Shown here in pieces: positions 7,249 through 15,047 of a stretch of DNA of 16,366 nucleotides (position 1 is its first letter; every line of letters starts with the position of its first letter). A model generated the notes under the pieces. The model searched no databases. It had not been told where the DNA came from and was given only the letters and a program-made list of their open reading frames with translations. The position numbers and the translations under genes were made by a program. The DNA comes from an uncultured Flavobacteriales bacterium (GTDB lineage: Bacteria > Bacteroidota > Bacteroidia > Flavobacteriales_D > Sanyastnellaceae), in the NCBI GenBank assembly GCA_938003665.1, contig CALKYI010000383.1, positions 1 through 16,366 on the forward strand, written 5' to 3'.

Positions 7249-8439
7249 TCAGGCCGATTGCTTCCGGCGCTGCACCTCGCGTCGGATGAGTTCCAATTCC
7301 CTAGAGGTTTGCCCAGCGACTGAGGAGTTCTCTTCGGCGCGCCGAATCAAGTACGGAATGGTTTCGCGAATGGGGCCGAACGGCACGTATTTGGCCACAT
7401 TCAACCCCGATTGCGACAGGTTGAAGCTGATATGGTCGCTCATGCCCAGGAGCTGGGCAGACCACACGCGGGGGTCATTCGCCGGGATGCCCGCGCCTTC
7501 GAGGCATTGCGCCAACAGTGCGTTGCTCGCCTCGTTATGGCTGCCCGCGCAAAATGCCACTCGGTCGAGGTGTTCGACGCACCACTGAATCGCGGCATCG
7601 AAATCACGGTCAGTAGCTGCTTTATCGGGTTGGATGGGCGAGGGGTAACCGCGTTCTGCAGCCCGCTCGCGCTCTTTTTCCATGTAGGCGCCACGTACGA
7701 GTTTAACACCGAGGTGCCAGCCCTCTTCAGCGGCCTTGTGGGTCATCGCCTGCAAATAAGCTAGGCGGTCGTGGCGGTAGAGTTGAACGGTGTTGAAGAC
7801 CACTGCGCGTTCGGTGTTGTGCTTGCGCATTTGATCCAACGCCAGTGCATCGATGGCACCTTGCAGCCACGTCTCTTCGGCATCGATGAAAATGGGTGTT
7901 CCGAGTGCGGCTGCGCGGCTGCACAGCTCGTCCACACGTGCTTGGACGCGGTTCCACGCCTCGGTCTCTGCATCGGTTAACTGGTCGGGGTGCTCGGCTG
8001 CTTTTTGCATCAAGGCCGTTGAGGCCACGCCGCTCACCTTGAAGACCGAAAACCCGTGACGGTCGTCGCCTTGGGTCGCTTCAATTGCCTCTAGAATGCG
8101 CTGGTGCGTGCTGTCCAGATCAGCCTCTTGCTCCTTGCCCTCTGCACTGTAGTCGAGTATGGTGTGGACCTTGTTGTTGGCCAAGGTCGCAACCGTCTCT
8201 TCGCATTCGGCAATGGTCTCACCTCCGCAGAAGTGGCTGTAGACTGTCGGGCGAATGGCCCAGCCCACCGGGATGCGCAAGGCCAGTGCGAGTTGCATCA
8301 ATGCCTTTCCAAGGCGCACCAACCGGATGTTTCCCACGGTTTGAAACAAGACCAATGCTCGCGTCAATTCCCCCTCCGAGAGGTGGGCAAACGCACGTTG
8401 TGTGTCTTCAAAATTGGGCGTTTGAGGTCGGTTGGCCAT
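7249..8439 (-). CDS. Proline dehydrogenase (monofunctional)
   Basis: A 396-residue FAD enzyme that oxidises L-proline to delta-1-pyrroline-5-carboxylate, the first step of proline catabolism; a soluble or membrane-peripheral barrel that passes electrons to the quinone pool. The ATG at 8439 is preferred over an in-frame ATG at 8466 because a perfect -7 box lies between them. Motifs along the barrel: ILDYSAEGKE 94-103, FKVSGVAS 133-140, IFIDAEET 183-190, NTVQLYRHD 216-224, GVKLVRGAYMEKE 244-256, AGSHNE 298-303, and the substrate-site stretch YVPFGPIRETIPYLIRRAEE at 351-370 with the R366/R367 pair expected to hold the proline carboxylate. The second enzyme, P5C dehydrogenase, is not fused or adjacent, as is usual for monofunctional forms. 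The gene converges on the TonB-receptor gene with only three bases between the stops and no room for a standard terminator. Confidence 0.95.
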   Translation of the reverse strand: MANRPQTPNFEDTQRAFAHLSEGELTRALVLFQTVGNIRLVRLGKALMQLALALRIPVGWAIRPTVYSHFCGGETIAECEETVATLANNKVHTILDYSAEGKEQEADLDSTHQRILEAIEATQGDDRHGFSVFKVSGVASTALMQKAAEHPDQLTDAETEAWNRVQARVDELCSRAAALGTPIFIDAEETWLQGAIDALALDQMRKHNTERAVVFNTVQLYRHDRLAYLQAMTHKAAEEGWHLGVKLVRGAYMEKERERAAERGYPSPIQPDKAATDRDFDAAIQWCVEHLDRVAFCAGSHNEASNALLAQCLEGAGIPANDPRVWSAQLLGMSDHISFNLSQSGLNVAKYVPFGPIRETIPYLIRRAEENSSVAGQTSRELELIRREVQRRKQSA

Positions 8440-8559
8440 CGCCGGCAAATATAGCGTGTCGGCCACCGATTCGGCTTCCCAAGTCGCTCGGGCCTGTGCG
8501 CATGGGGCACAAGCTGAGTTGGCTTAAATTCGTGACAGATTGAACCAAAACCCACGACC
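8440..8559. other. Divergent intergenic region, longest gap in the window
   Basis: These 120 bases separate the proline dehydrogenase and dipeptidase genes. They hold the minus-strand -7 box at 8446-8453 and, for the plus strand, TAAATTCG at 8525-8532, one mismatch from TAnnTTTG and 27 bases before the dipeptidase ATG. I see no riboswitch-like structure, inverted repeat or small gene in the remainder. Confidence 0.6.
8446..8453 (-). promoter_or_regulatory. -7 promoter box of the proline dehydrogenase gene
   Basis: On the minus strand this reads TATATTTG, a perfect TAnnTTTG box. Six bases (8445-8440) separate it from the ATG at 8439, so transcription would begin at or just before the start codon. 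No -33 TTG at normal spacing is visible. It supports the 8439 start over 8466. Confidence 0.5.
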
Positions 8560-9954
8560 ATGTCTGCCTGCCAGCCTTACATTGAATCCAACCGCGACCG
8601 TTTCCTCGAAGAGCTGTTCGAACTGCTCCGCATCCCATCCGTTTCTGCTGATCCTGCGTTTGCAGGCGATGTTCAAAAATGCGCCGAACTGGTAGCGAAG
8701 CAATTGGAAGCCGCGGGCGGTGAAAACATTGAAATTATCCCAACCGAGGGCTACCCTGTGGTGTACGGCGAGAAGATGGTCGGCCCCGACGCCCCGACGG
8801 TATTGGTATACGGCCACTACGACGTCCAGCCGGCAGATCCTCTAGAATTGTGGGATGCGCCTGCCTTTGAGCCGGTGATTAAAAAGACCGATATTCACCC
8901 GGAAGGGGCCATTTTCGCCCGTGGGGCGTGCGACGACAAGGGGCAATTTTTCATGCACGTCAAGGCCTTGGAAGCTATGGTGCAGAGCAATGCGCTTCAT
9001 TGCAACGTGAAGTTCATGATCGAGGGGGAAGAAGAGGTAGGTTCCGAACACTTGGACGCATTCCTCGAGACCCACCGGGAGAAAATCGCTGCGGACATCG
9101 TGCTCGTCAGCGACACCGGCATCATCGCCAACGACGTCCCCTCCATCACGGTGGGTCTGCGCGGTTTGAGTTACGTCGAGGTGGAGGTCACAGGCCCTAA
9201 CCGCGACTTGCACTCCGGGTTGTACGGGGGCGCGGCGCCCAACCCCATCAACATCTTGTGTGAGATGATTGCTTCGTTGAAGGACGAAGACCAACGCATT
9301 ACGGTGGATGGGTTCTACGACGACGTGGTGGAATTGTCGCGCGAGGAGCGGGATGCCATGGCCGAGGCGCCTTTCAGTGAAGAGGAGTACAAAAAGAGCA
9401 TCGACATTGGAGCCGTGGAAGGGGAGAAGGGCTACACCGCTCCGGAGCGGATGAGCATCCGGCCCACCCTCGATGTCAACGGCATGTGGGGCGGCTACAC
9501 CGGCGACGGGGCCAAGACGGTCATCGCCAGCAAAGCGACCGCCAAAATCTCTATGCGCTTGGTACCCAACCAAGACCCGGAGAAGATCACGGCTCAGTTT
9601 ATGCGCCATTTCGAAGCCATTGCACCGCCATCGGTCAAGGTGAAAATTACGCCCATGCACGGAGGCGAAGCGGCCGTGACACCGACGGATTCGGTGGCGT
9701 ACCGCGCAGCATCTGCCGCGATGGAGGCGACGTTTGGCCGCAAGCCGGTGCCCTTCCGAGGCGGCGGATCGATCCCCATCGTTTCGAGCTTTGAACGCAT
9801 TTTGGGCCTCAAAACAGTCCTGATGGGCTTCGGCTTGGACAGCGATGCCATCCACTCGCCCAACGAGCACTACGGCGTGTTCAACTACTTCAAAGGCATT
9901 GAGACCATTCCCCTGTTTCACGAGCACTTCGCGCGGTTGAGCGCAGAAAAATGA
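8560..9954 (+). CDS. M20 family dipeptidase (carnosinase/CNDP-like metallopeptidase)
   Basis: A 464-residue cytoplasmic peptidase with no signal peptide, of normal length for M20 dipeptidases of the CNDP/PepV-related group, which hydrolyse dipeptides with a two-metal (usually zinc or manganese) centre. All expected residues are visible: YGHYDVQP at 84-91 (metal ligand H86, partner D88), RGACDDKG at 121-128 (bridging D125), EGEEEVGS at 155-162 (catalytic E158, ligand E159), VSDTG at 183-187 (ligand D185), DLHSG at 216-220 (H218, equivalent to the histidine from the dimerisation domain in CNDP2) and AIHSPNE near 430-436 (ligand H432). The lid/dimerisation domain runs from about 200 to 380. It is the first gene of a coupled run; its stop overlaps the next start as ATGA. 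Substrate range (general dipeptides versus beta-alanyl-histidine) is not determinable. Confidence 0.95.
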   Translation: MSACQPYIESNRDRFLEELFELLRIPSVSADPAFAGDVQKCAELVAKQLEAAGGENIEIIPTEGYPVVYGEKMVGPDAPTVLVYGHYDVQPADPLELWDAPAFEPVIKKTDIHPEGAIFARGACDDKGQFFMHVKALEAMVQSNALHCNVKFMIEGEEEVGSEHLDAFLETHREKIAADIVLVSDTGIIANDVPSITVGLRGLSYVEVEVTGPNRDLHSGLYGGAAPNPINILCEMIASLKDEDQRITVDGFYDDVVELSREERDAMAEAPFSEEEYKKSIDIGAVEGEKGYTAPERMSIRPTLDVNGMWGGYTGDGAKTVIASKATAKISMRLVPNQDPEKITAQFMRHFEAIAPPSVKVKITPMHGGEAAVTPTDSVAYRAASAAMEATFGRKPVPFRGGGSIPIVSSFERILGLKTVLMGFGLDSDAIHSPNEHYGVFNYFKGIETIPLFHEHFARLSAEK

Positions 9955-10403
9955 GGGCTGTCCTTGCTTGCTTGAGCCTGGTGGCGCTGGTCGGGTGCAC
10001 AGCCCTGCAACCGGTTGAGGTCGTGCGGGTGGATGGGTTGAGTGAGCTCTCCATCAGCCGCGGAGGCATCGGTGGGGAATTGGCCCTGGTGGTCAACAAC
10101 CCCAATCCCGTGGCCATTGCTGCTGAATCGGTTGACGTGGAGTTGGCCATCAGCGGAACGCCGGTCGGTCAGGTCCAATTGCCTTTCGCCCAGTCCATCC
10201 CCAAAGGGCCGAATCAAGTTTTGCGGCTTTCGGTGCAAGCGGAAACGACTGCGTTGTTGACCGTACTCGAGGGCAACCTGTTGCGGTTCATTAAGGGCGA
10301 AGAAGTGGAAGTGAGTGTAAAAGGAGAAGTGAAAGGAAGTGCACTGGGCATTGCTGTAGGCATCCCAGTGGATTCAAAACAGAACATGAAAATTCAATTG
10401 TGA
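9951..10403 (+). CDS. LEA14-like (LEA type 2) lipoprotein
   Basis: A 150-residue predicted lipoprotein. The signal peptide MRAVLACLSLVALVGC ends in the lipobox LVGC with the lipidated cysteine at 16. The following T-A-L-Q has no acidic cluster, so a periplasm-facing lipoprotein is more likely than a surface one. Residues about 30-145 are beta-rich with the pattern VNNPNPVAIAAESVDVELAI (48-67), the hallmark 'N-P-N-P' turn and paired strands of LEA14/water-stress hypersensitivity domains, which fold as a small beta sandwich. The molecular role in bacteria is poorly known; stress or envelope protection is usually suggested. The start ATG overlaps the dipeptidase stop (ATGA), and its own TGA shares a base with the next start (TGATG), so it is translationally coupled on both sides. 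Confidence 0.85.
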   Translation: MRAVLACLSLVALVGCTALQPVEVVRVDGLSELSISRGGIGGELALVVNNPNPVAIAAESVDVELAISGTPVGQVQLPFAQSIPKGPNQVLRLSVQAETTALLTVLEGNLLRFIKGEEVEVSVKGEVKGSALGIAVGIPVDSKQNMKIQL

Positions 10404-13400
10404 TGCACACCATGGAATTCAAAATCTGGAGCGTTTTGCTCCTCTTGGCGGCGGGACTCGTCCCCGGCCAAGCCCAGGATGTCGATGCCATCATCGAAGG
10501 CATGAACGTTCGCCACATCGGCCCCGGCGCCATGAGTGGTCGCGTCACCACCATTGATGTCCAGCGGGACCGGCCGGAAGTCATTTACATCGGAACCGCG
10601 AGTGGGGGCCTTTGGCGATCGGTCACGGCTGGTGTGGAATGGGAACCGCTGTTCGACGATGAGGCGACCCAAAGCATCGGTGCCCTCGCTATTGCACCGT
10701 CCAATCCCGATGTGATTTGGGTGGGGACCGGCGAAGGCAATCCGCGGAATTCGCATTCCAGCGGCCGTGGGGTGTACCGCAGTATTGATGGCGGTGCCAC
10801 TTGGGAATTGATGGGCCTTGAAGGCACGCGCAACATCCACCGGATCATCGTGCACCCGACTGACCACCAAACCGTGTGGGTCGGCGCCATCGGGACGGCT
10901 TGGGGCGACAGCCCGGACCGGGGCATTTACAAAACCACCGACGGTGGTAAGACCTGGACGCACCAGCTCTACATCGACGAACGCACCGGCGTGGCCGATA
11001 TGATAATCGATCCATCCAACCCGGACAAATTGATCGCAGCCCTGTGGTCGCACCGCCGTGAGCCGTGGTTTTTCACCAGCGGCGGAGAAGGCAGCGGCCT
11101 GTACATCACCCACGACGGCGGGGACAACTGGAAACAGCTGACTGAGGATGAAGGGCTGCCCGCCGGCGAATTGGGCCGCATTGGTTTGACCATCAGCGCG
11201 GCCAATCCGGACGTGGTCTACGCCTTGATTGAATCGAGCGAGACGGGTCTGTACCATTCCACAGATGGCGGATTGAACTGGTCCCTGATCCAGGGGAAGC
11301 AGGTCGGGAATCGACCGTTTTACTACGCGGACATTTATGCGGACCCCTCGGACGAAAAGCGCATTTTCAATTTGTACTCCATGGTCGACCTAAGCGAGGA
11401 CGGCGGCAAGACTTTCAGGACCATCCTGCCGTACAGCGGAGTGCACCCGGATCACCATGCGTTTTACATCCACCCGGATGACCCGAATTTCCTGATTGAC
11501 GGCAACGATGGCGGGTTGAACATCAGCCGGGATGGCGGTGTGACCTGGACGTTTGTCAACAACCTTCCGCTCGGTCAGTTCTACCACATCAGTGTGGACA
11601 ATGCCATCCCGTATCGCATATACGGAGGCATGCAGGACAACGGTTCGTGGGTCGGTCCCAGCGAAGTGTGGCACGTAGGTGGCATTCGAAACGAGGACTG
11701 GCAGGAAATCCTATTTGGAGACGGATTCGACGTGCTGCCGGCTCCTGAAGACCTGAATACAGCGTACGCTATGTACCAAGGGGGTGGCCTCTCGCGCATC
11801 GACTTGCGCAACGGAGACGGCACATCGGTGCAACCGGTGCCACACGACACCACCGCCCTGCGGTTTGCATGGAACTCGGCCATTGCGGCCGACCCATTCA
11901 ACGCCAACGGCGTGTACTTCGGATCTCAGTTCGTGCACCATAGCACCGACCGCGGGAACACGTGGGCTGTCAAGAGTCCGGACCTGACGACCAACGATCC
12001 CGAAAAGCAGAACCAAGCAGAGTCCGGGGGTTTGACCATCGATGCGACCAAGGCCGACAACCACTGCACCATCCTGTGCATTTCGCCCAATCCATTGCGT
12101 GAAGGAGAGATTTGGGTCGGTACGGATGACGGACGCATCCAACATACCACCGATGGAGGCGCGACGTGGACGGACCACGCGGCGAGCATCAAGCGGTTCC
12201 CTCAAGGGGCGTGGATTCCACAGATTCATGTGAGTCCCCACGATGCCGATGAAGTCTACGTCGTGGTCAACGATTACCGCCGCAACGATTGGCAGCCGTA
12301 CCTGTACCGCACCACCGATGGCGGTGCGTCGTGGGTGCGGTTGGTCCTCGAAGGCGGGGAGGTGACCGGCCACGTGTTGAGCGTCGTACAAGACCCCGAG
12401 GTAGCCTCGTTGCTGTTCTTAGGAACGGAGGAAGGGCTCTTCGTCAGCTTTGACCGGGGCGCGAATTGGAAACGATGGGAACACGATGTGCCTTCGGTTC
12501 CGGTGCGTGACATGGTCATCCACCCACGGGACGGGGACTTGGTTTTGGGCACGTTTGGCCGAGCGGCGTATGTCATTGATGACCTAGCGCCATTGCGTTC
12601 CCTCGCCGCAGAGGGCAACGGTCTGATGGAAGAAAGCCTGCGGGTATTCTCGATTCCGGATGCCTATCAGGTGAATTTCCGGCGCCACGCGGGGGCTCGA
12701 TTCCCAGCCGATCACTACTGGAGTGGAGAGAACTACGGCGGCGGTGCACGGGTGCAATTTTATGTCCACCCGGATACGGCCGAGGCGTACGGAAAAGATG
12801 ACCTGCAGTGGAGCGTCCTCAACGCCGAAGGCGATACCCTGCGCAACGGTGCACTCACAGCGGACGGTGGCATCCAAACGATGCGTTGGCGGTTCGACAC
12901 CAACGGCATGGATTGGCCCCAGCGGGAGTTGAAGAAAAAGAAGGAAACGCCGAGTGGAGGCGGACCGGACGTCCTGCCCGGCACGTACACCCTGGCCATG
13001 AACATGGGCGACCACGCTAGCTCCACGTCCGTGACCGTTCATCCGGATCCGCGCGTGCCGTACAACCGACAGGCCCACGAAGCGCGCAATTTGCACCAGC
13101 GCATCGCCATGGAAGCGGCCAAGCCCATTGTGGATGCCATGAACGAGGTACAGCGCATGCTGACCACGATGGGCACCGTGAAAGACGATTTGAAGTGGAT
13201 TCCCGACTCGCTCAAAGAGGATGCGACCGCCTTGGCGGACTCACTCGATGGTGAATTGACGCGCATTGAGGAGATTTACTACCAGCCGCGGGATTACAAG
13301 GGCACGGGCAGCGTGACCGAACGGTTGAACTCAGTCATGTGGACGGCGTTCTCTGTGACGGGAGGGGCTGACGCACCGGGCGGCAATGCGCAGCGTGCAT

Positions 13401-13543
13401 TGGAGCGTCTCCGCGATGAAGGAAAGGCCTTTGCTGACGAGGTGAAAGCCGTTCAAGAGGGTTTGTGGTTGGAGTGGCTCGAAGCGGTTGAGGCCGTTGA
13501 TCGGTCGCCCTCCCGCATCTACGAGGGCACGGGTAAGCAGTAG
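10403..13543 (+). CDS. Secreted VPS10/sortilin-like BNR beta-propeller protein
   Basis: A 1046-residue exported protein. The ATG at 10403 overlaps the upstream stop by one base (TGATG); a GTG at 10400 and an ATG at 10412 are alternatives. The signal peptide covers about 1-24 (WSVLLLLAAGLVPGQAQ). The body is a sialidase/sortilin type propeller with about ten Asp-boxes (S/T-x-D-x-G-x-x-W/F) near residues 127, 178, 236, 286, 331, 375, 514, 582, 637 and 682, for example SIDGGATW, TTDGGKTW and STDRGNTW. Typical blade sequences such as VIYIGTASGGLWRS and VIWVGTGEGN precede them. Residues about 720-1046 form a C-terminal region with a lysine-rich stretch (ELKKKKE) and long helices rich in E, R and Q. 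No T9SS sorting domain or lipobox is seen, so a periplasmic or Sec-only fate is likely. Such proteins are annotated as glycosyl hydrolase, sortilin or WD40/BNR-like; no enzymatic activity can be claimed. Confidence 0.88.
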   Translation: MHTMEFKIWSVLLLLAAGLVPGQAQDVDAIIEGMNVRHIGPGAMSGRVTTIDVQRDRPEVIYIGTASGGLWRSVTAGVEWEPLFDDEATQSIGALAIAPSNPDVIWVGTGEGNPRNSHSSGRGVYRSIDGGATWELMGLEGTRNIHRIIVHPTDHQTVWVGAIGTAWGDSPDRGIYKTTDGGKTWTHQLYIDERTGVADMIIDPSNPDKLIAALWSHRREPWFFTSGGEGSGLYITHDGGDNWKQLTEDEGLPAGELGRIGLTISAANPDVVYALIESSETGLYHSTDGGLNWSLIQGKQVGNRPFYYADIYADPSDEKRIFNLYSMVDLSEDGGKTFRTILPYSGVHPDHHAFYIHPDDPNFLIDGNDGGLNISRDGGVTWTFVNNLPLGQFYHISVDNAIPYRIYGGMQDNGSWVGPSEVWHVGGIRNEDWQEILFGDGFDVLPAPEDLNTAYAMYQGGGLSRIDLRNGDGTSVQPVPHDTTALRFAWNSAIAADPFNANGVYFGSQFVHHSTDRGNTWAVKSPDLTTNDPEKQNQAESGGLTIDATKADNHCTILCISPNPLREGEIWVGTDDGRIQHTTDGGATWTDHAASIKRFPQGAWIPQIHVSPHDADEVYVVVNDYRRNDWQPYLYRTTDGGASWVRLVLEGGEVTGHVLSVVQDPEVASLLFLGTEEGLFVSFDRGANWKRWEHDVPSVPVRDMVIHPRDGDLVLGTFGRAAYVIDDLAPLRSLAAEGNGLMEESLRVFSIPDAYQVNFRRHAGARFPADHYWSGENYGGGARVQFYVHPDTAEAYGKDDLQWSVLNAEGDTLRNGALTADGGIQTMRWRFDTNGMDWPQRELKKKKETPSGGGPDVLPGTYTLAMNMGDHASSTSVTVHPDPRVPYNRQAHEARNLHQRIAMEAAKPIVDAMNEVQRMLTTMGTVKDDLKWIPDSLKEDATALADSLDGELTRIEEIYYQPRDYKGTGSVTERLNSVMWTAFSVTGGADAPGGNAQRALERLRDEGKAFADEVKAVQEGLWLEWLEAVEAVDRSPSRIYEGTGKQ

Positions 13544-13556
13544 GGTTAGCCTAACC
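13544..13556. other. Short perfect inverted repeat at a convergent gene junction
   Basis: GGTTAGCCTAACC is a perfect 6-1-6 palindrome that would fold as a 5-base stem with a 3-base loop. It spans the two-base gap after the propeller gene stop (13541-13543) and contains the stop codon of the converging barrel gene. It has no T-run on either strand, so it is at best a weak bidirectional transcription end signal and could be chance. Confidence 0.3.
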
Positions 13557-14172
13557 GCCACGTGACCATCCATTGGATGGCCATGTTCATCATGAAGTTG
13601 TCCCAACGCTGTACGGGCTGGTCGGGGCGCTCACTGATGGGCAACAGGCTCTGCGAAAGCCGGACTTCCAAGGCGGTTGTTTGCGACCACGTGTAGCCGG
13701 CCTGCAACACCCCTCCGACGTCAACAGCATTGAGTTCGAGGTAGCTGAGATCGCTGTAGCCGTTGCCGTAAAAGTCCTCTTCTGCCGCGACGAGCACGCT
13801 GGGTTGAACGCCTGCACCCCACCACCATTCAGGGGCAGGGTTCCACGTGCGAATCAGCGGCAAGTCGATGTAGGTAAAGCGGTACCGCCAGGAGTTGAAG
13901 TCGCCATTTTTGGTATCGGGAACCCGGCGGCTGCCTTTCTGGGTGTACAGGATGCCCCATTGTACGCCTTGTCGTGCGGAGCGCCGCATATCAATGGTTG
14001 CCCCGGCGCAGAGGCCAAATTTGTTGAAACCGGAGATTTGATCACCGTGCACTTGGGTGGCTGAAAATCCTGCGTGGAGACGTGCCGAAAATTTCAATGG
14101 GTCTTCCTGCGCCTGCGCCATGGAGAGCGCTGCGCAAATGAATGCGAGGATGCACGATGCGACCAACCGCAT
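13546..14172 (-). CDS. PorT-like outer-membrane beta-barrel protein
   Basis: A 208-residue exported protein with a signal peptide at about 1-21 (MRLVASCILAFICAALSMAQA, cut before QEDP). The rest consists of alternating short beta strands typical of the 8-stranded 'outer membrane beta-barrel'/PorT-family proteins of Bacteroidota: HAGFSATQVHGDQISGFNKF near the N-terminus, GVQWGILYTQKGSR (70-83), FTYIDLPLIRTW (100-111) and WWWGAGVQPSVLVA (117-130). It ends MNMAIQWMVTWRLG, an amphipathic last strand. The family includes porin-like and structural proteins of unknown role; PorT itself belongs to the T9SS, but this fold-level likeness does not make it PorT. It is the last gene of a three-gene run; its ATG overlaps the stop of the Omp28-like gene (TGATG). 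Confidence 0.82.
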   Translation of the reverse strand: MRLVASCILAFICAALSMAQAQEDPLKFSARLHAGFSATQVHGDQISGFNKFGLCAGATIDMRRSARQGVQWGILYTQKGSRRVPDTKNGDFNSWRYRFTYIDLPLIRTWNPAPEWWWGAGVQPSVLVAAEEDFYGNGYSDLSYLELNAVDVGGVLQAGYTWSQTTALEVRLSQSLLPISERPDQPVQRWDNFMMNMAIQWMVTWRLG

Positions 14173-15047
14173 CAGTCCATGTGGATTTCAGCGACGTTCA
14201 GCACGTAGCCATTTGCATCGGATACCACCGCCAAGACCGTGGCGTTTTCAATCACCCACGCCTCGTTCCAAGTGAACGTAGCTGATTGGGTGGCGACATC
14301 CCCGGCCGCAGCCCCACCGGCCGCATCCCCAAATCCGATGCCCAGTGCGCCGTGCACGGAACCACGAAGCACGTGGTTGAATTCGTAATCGGCGACCACT
14401 TCAGGATCGGCTGAATAATCCAATTGGTAATCGAAGATGTGCGACTCCAAAACGAGCCAAGCCACTTGAATGGGGCCGGTGACATCGGCGTAAAACGTCC
14501 CGTGCAAGTGCAGGTTTAAGTGCCCGTTCGCAGGGACCCATTCGTAATCGTATTGGAGCCCAAGGACGGGGTCGAGGTTCATCTCTTCCACCGCCTTTTC
14601 CTCCCACTGTGCTGGAGCCCAGAATGACCCAACACCGTTGATGCGGTTGATGCGGCCGACAGGGTTGGCCTGGAAATCCAATTGGTCCCAAAACACATCC
14701 CCCTCTTCTGTGGTCCAGTCGGTATCGAAGTAATCGTCATCTGTATTCGCCAAGTTGCCGGCGTGGATGGCCATCGCACTGATTTTTCCTTCGTAATTCG
14801 CTACGAGGTCTTCAGCGATGATGGCCGCAGCCGGGCAGTTGCCGCACTGGTGGGCGGTAAAGTCCTCCACCAACACCCGCTTGACCGCGTCACCCTGAGG
14901 GAGCGATTCAAATGCCGGAGCCGGACCGTAGACCGCTTCGAGGTAGTTCGTCGTGACGGGGATGACCGGGTCTTCCAACTCGTCGCAGCCCGCGAGGATG
15001 ACAATTGCAGCCCCAAAGAGGCTGTATAAAAGCGAGTGCCGAGCCAT
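14172..15047 (-). CDS. Omp28-related lipoprotein with thioredoxin-like CGNC motif
   Basis: A 291-residue lipoprotein. The ATG at 15047 is chosen because it starts a lipoprotein signal (MARHSLLYSLFGAAIVILAGC, lipobox LAGC, cysteine 21) and overlaps the upstream stop by one base (TAATG); an extension to 15143 lacks a signal. Residues about 56-160 have the thioredoxin-like layout of Omp28-family proteins: VLVEDFTAHQCGNCPAAA (58-75) with the C68-G-N-C71 pair, then AMAIHAG (91-97) and PVGRINR (129-135) holding the cis-proline region. Residues about 165-291 are a beta-rich C-terminal domain. The residues after the lipid cysteine, D-E-L-E-D, are acidic, resembling lipoprotein export signals that send Bacteroidota lipoproteins to the cell surface. 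A disulfide-related function is possible but has not been shown for the family as far as I know. Confidence 0.87.
   Translation of the reverse strand: MARHSLLYSLFGAAIVILAGCDELEDPVIPVTTNYLEAVYGPAPAFESLPQGDAVKRVLVEDFTAHQCGNCPAAAIIAEDLVANYEGKISAMAIHAGNLANTDDDYFDTDWTTEEGDVFWDQLDFQANPVGRINRINGVGSFWAPAQWEEKAVEEMNLDPVLGLQYDYEWVPANGHLNLHLHGTFYADVTGPIQVAWLVLESHIFDYQLDYSADPEVVADYEFNHVLRGSVHGALGIGFGDAAGGAAAGDVATQSATFTWNEAWVIENATVLAVVSDANGYVLNVAEIHMD

Noticed and set aside
8842..9927. Long minus-strand open frame (361 codons) opposite the dipeptidase
   Set aside because: The sense strand has every M20 catalytic residue; the antisense product is rich in H, R, V and G with no motif, as expected of a shadow frame.
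10781..12470. Repeated DNA segments around GATGGCGGT within the propeller gene
   Set aside because: These are the codons of the Asp-box in each blade, that is protein repeats, not a DNA repeat array or CRISPR.
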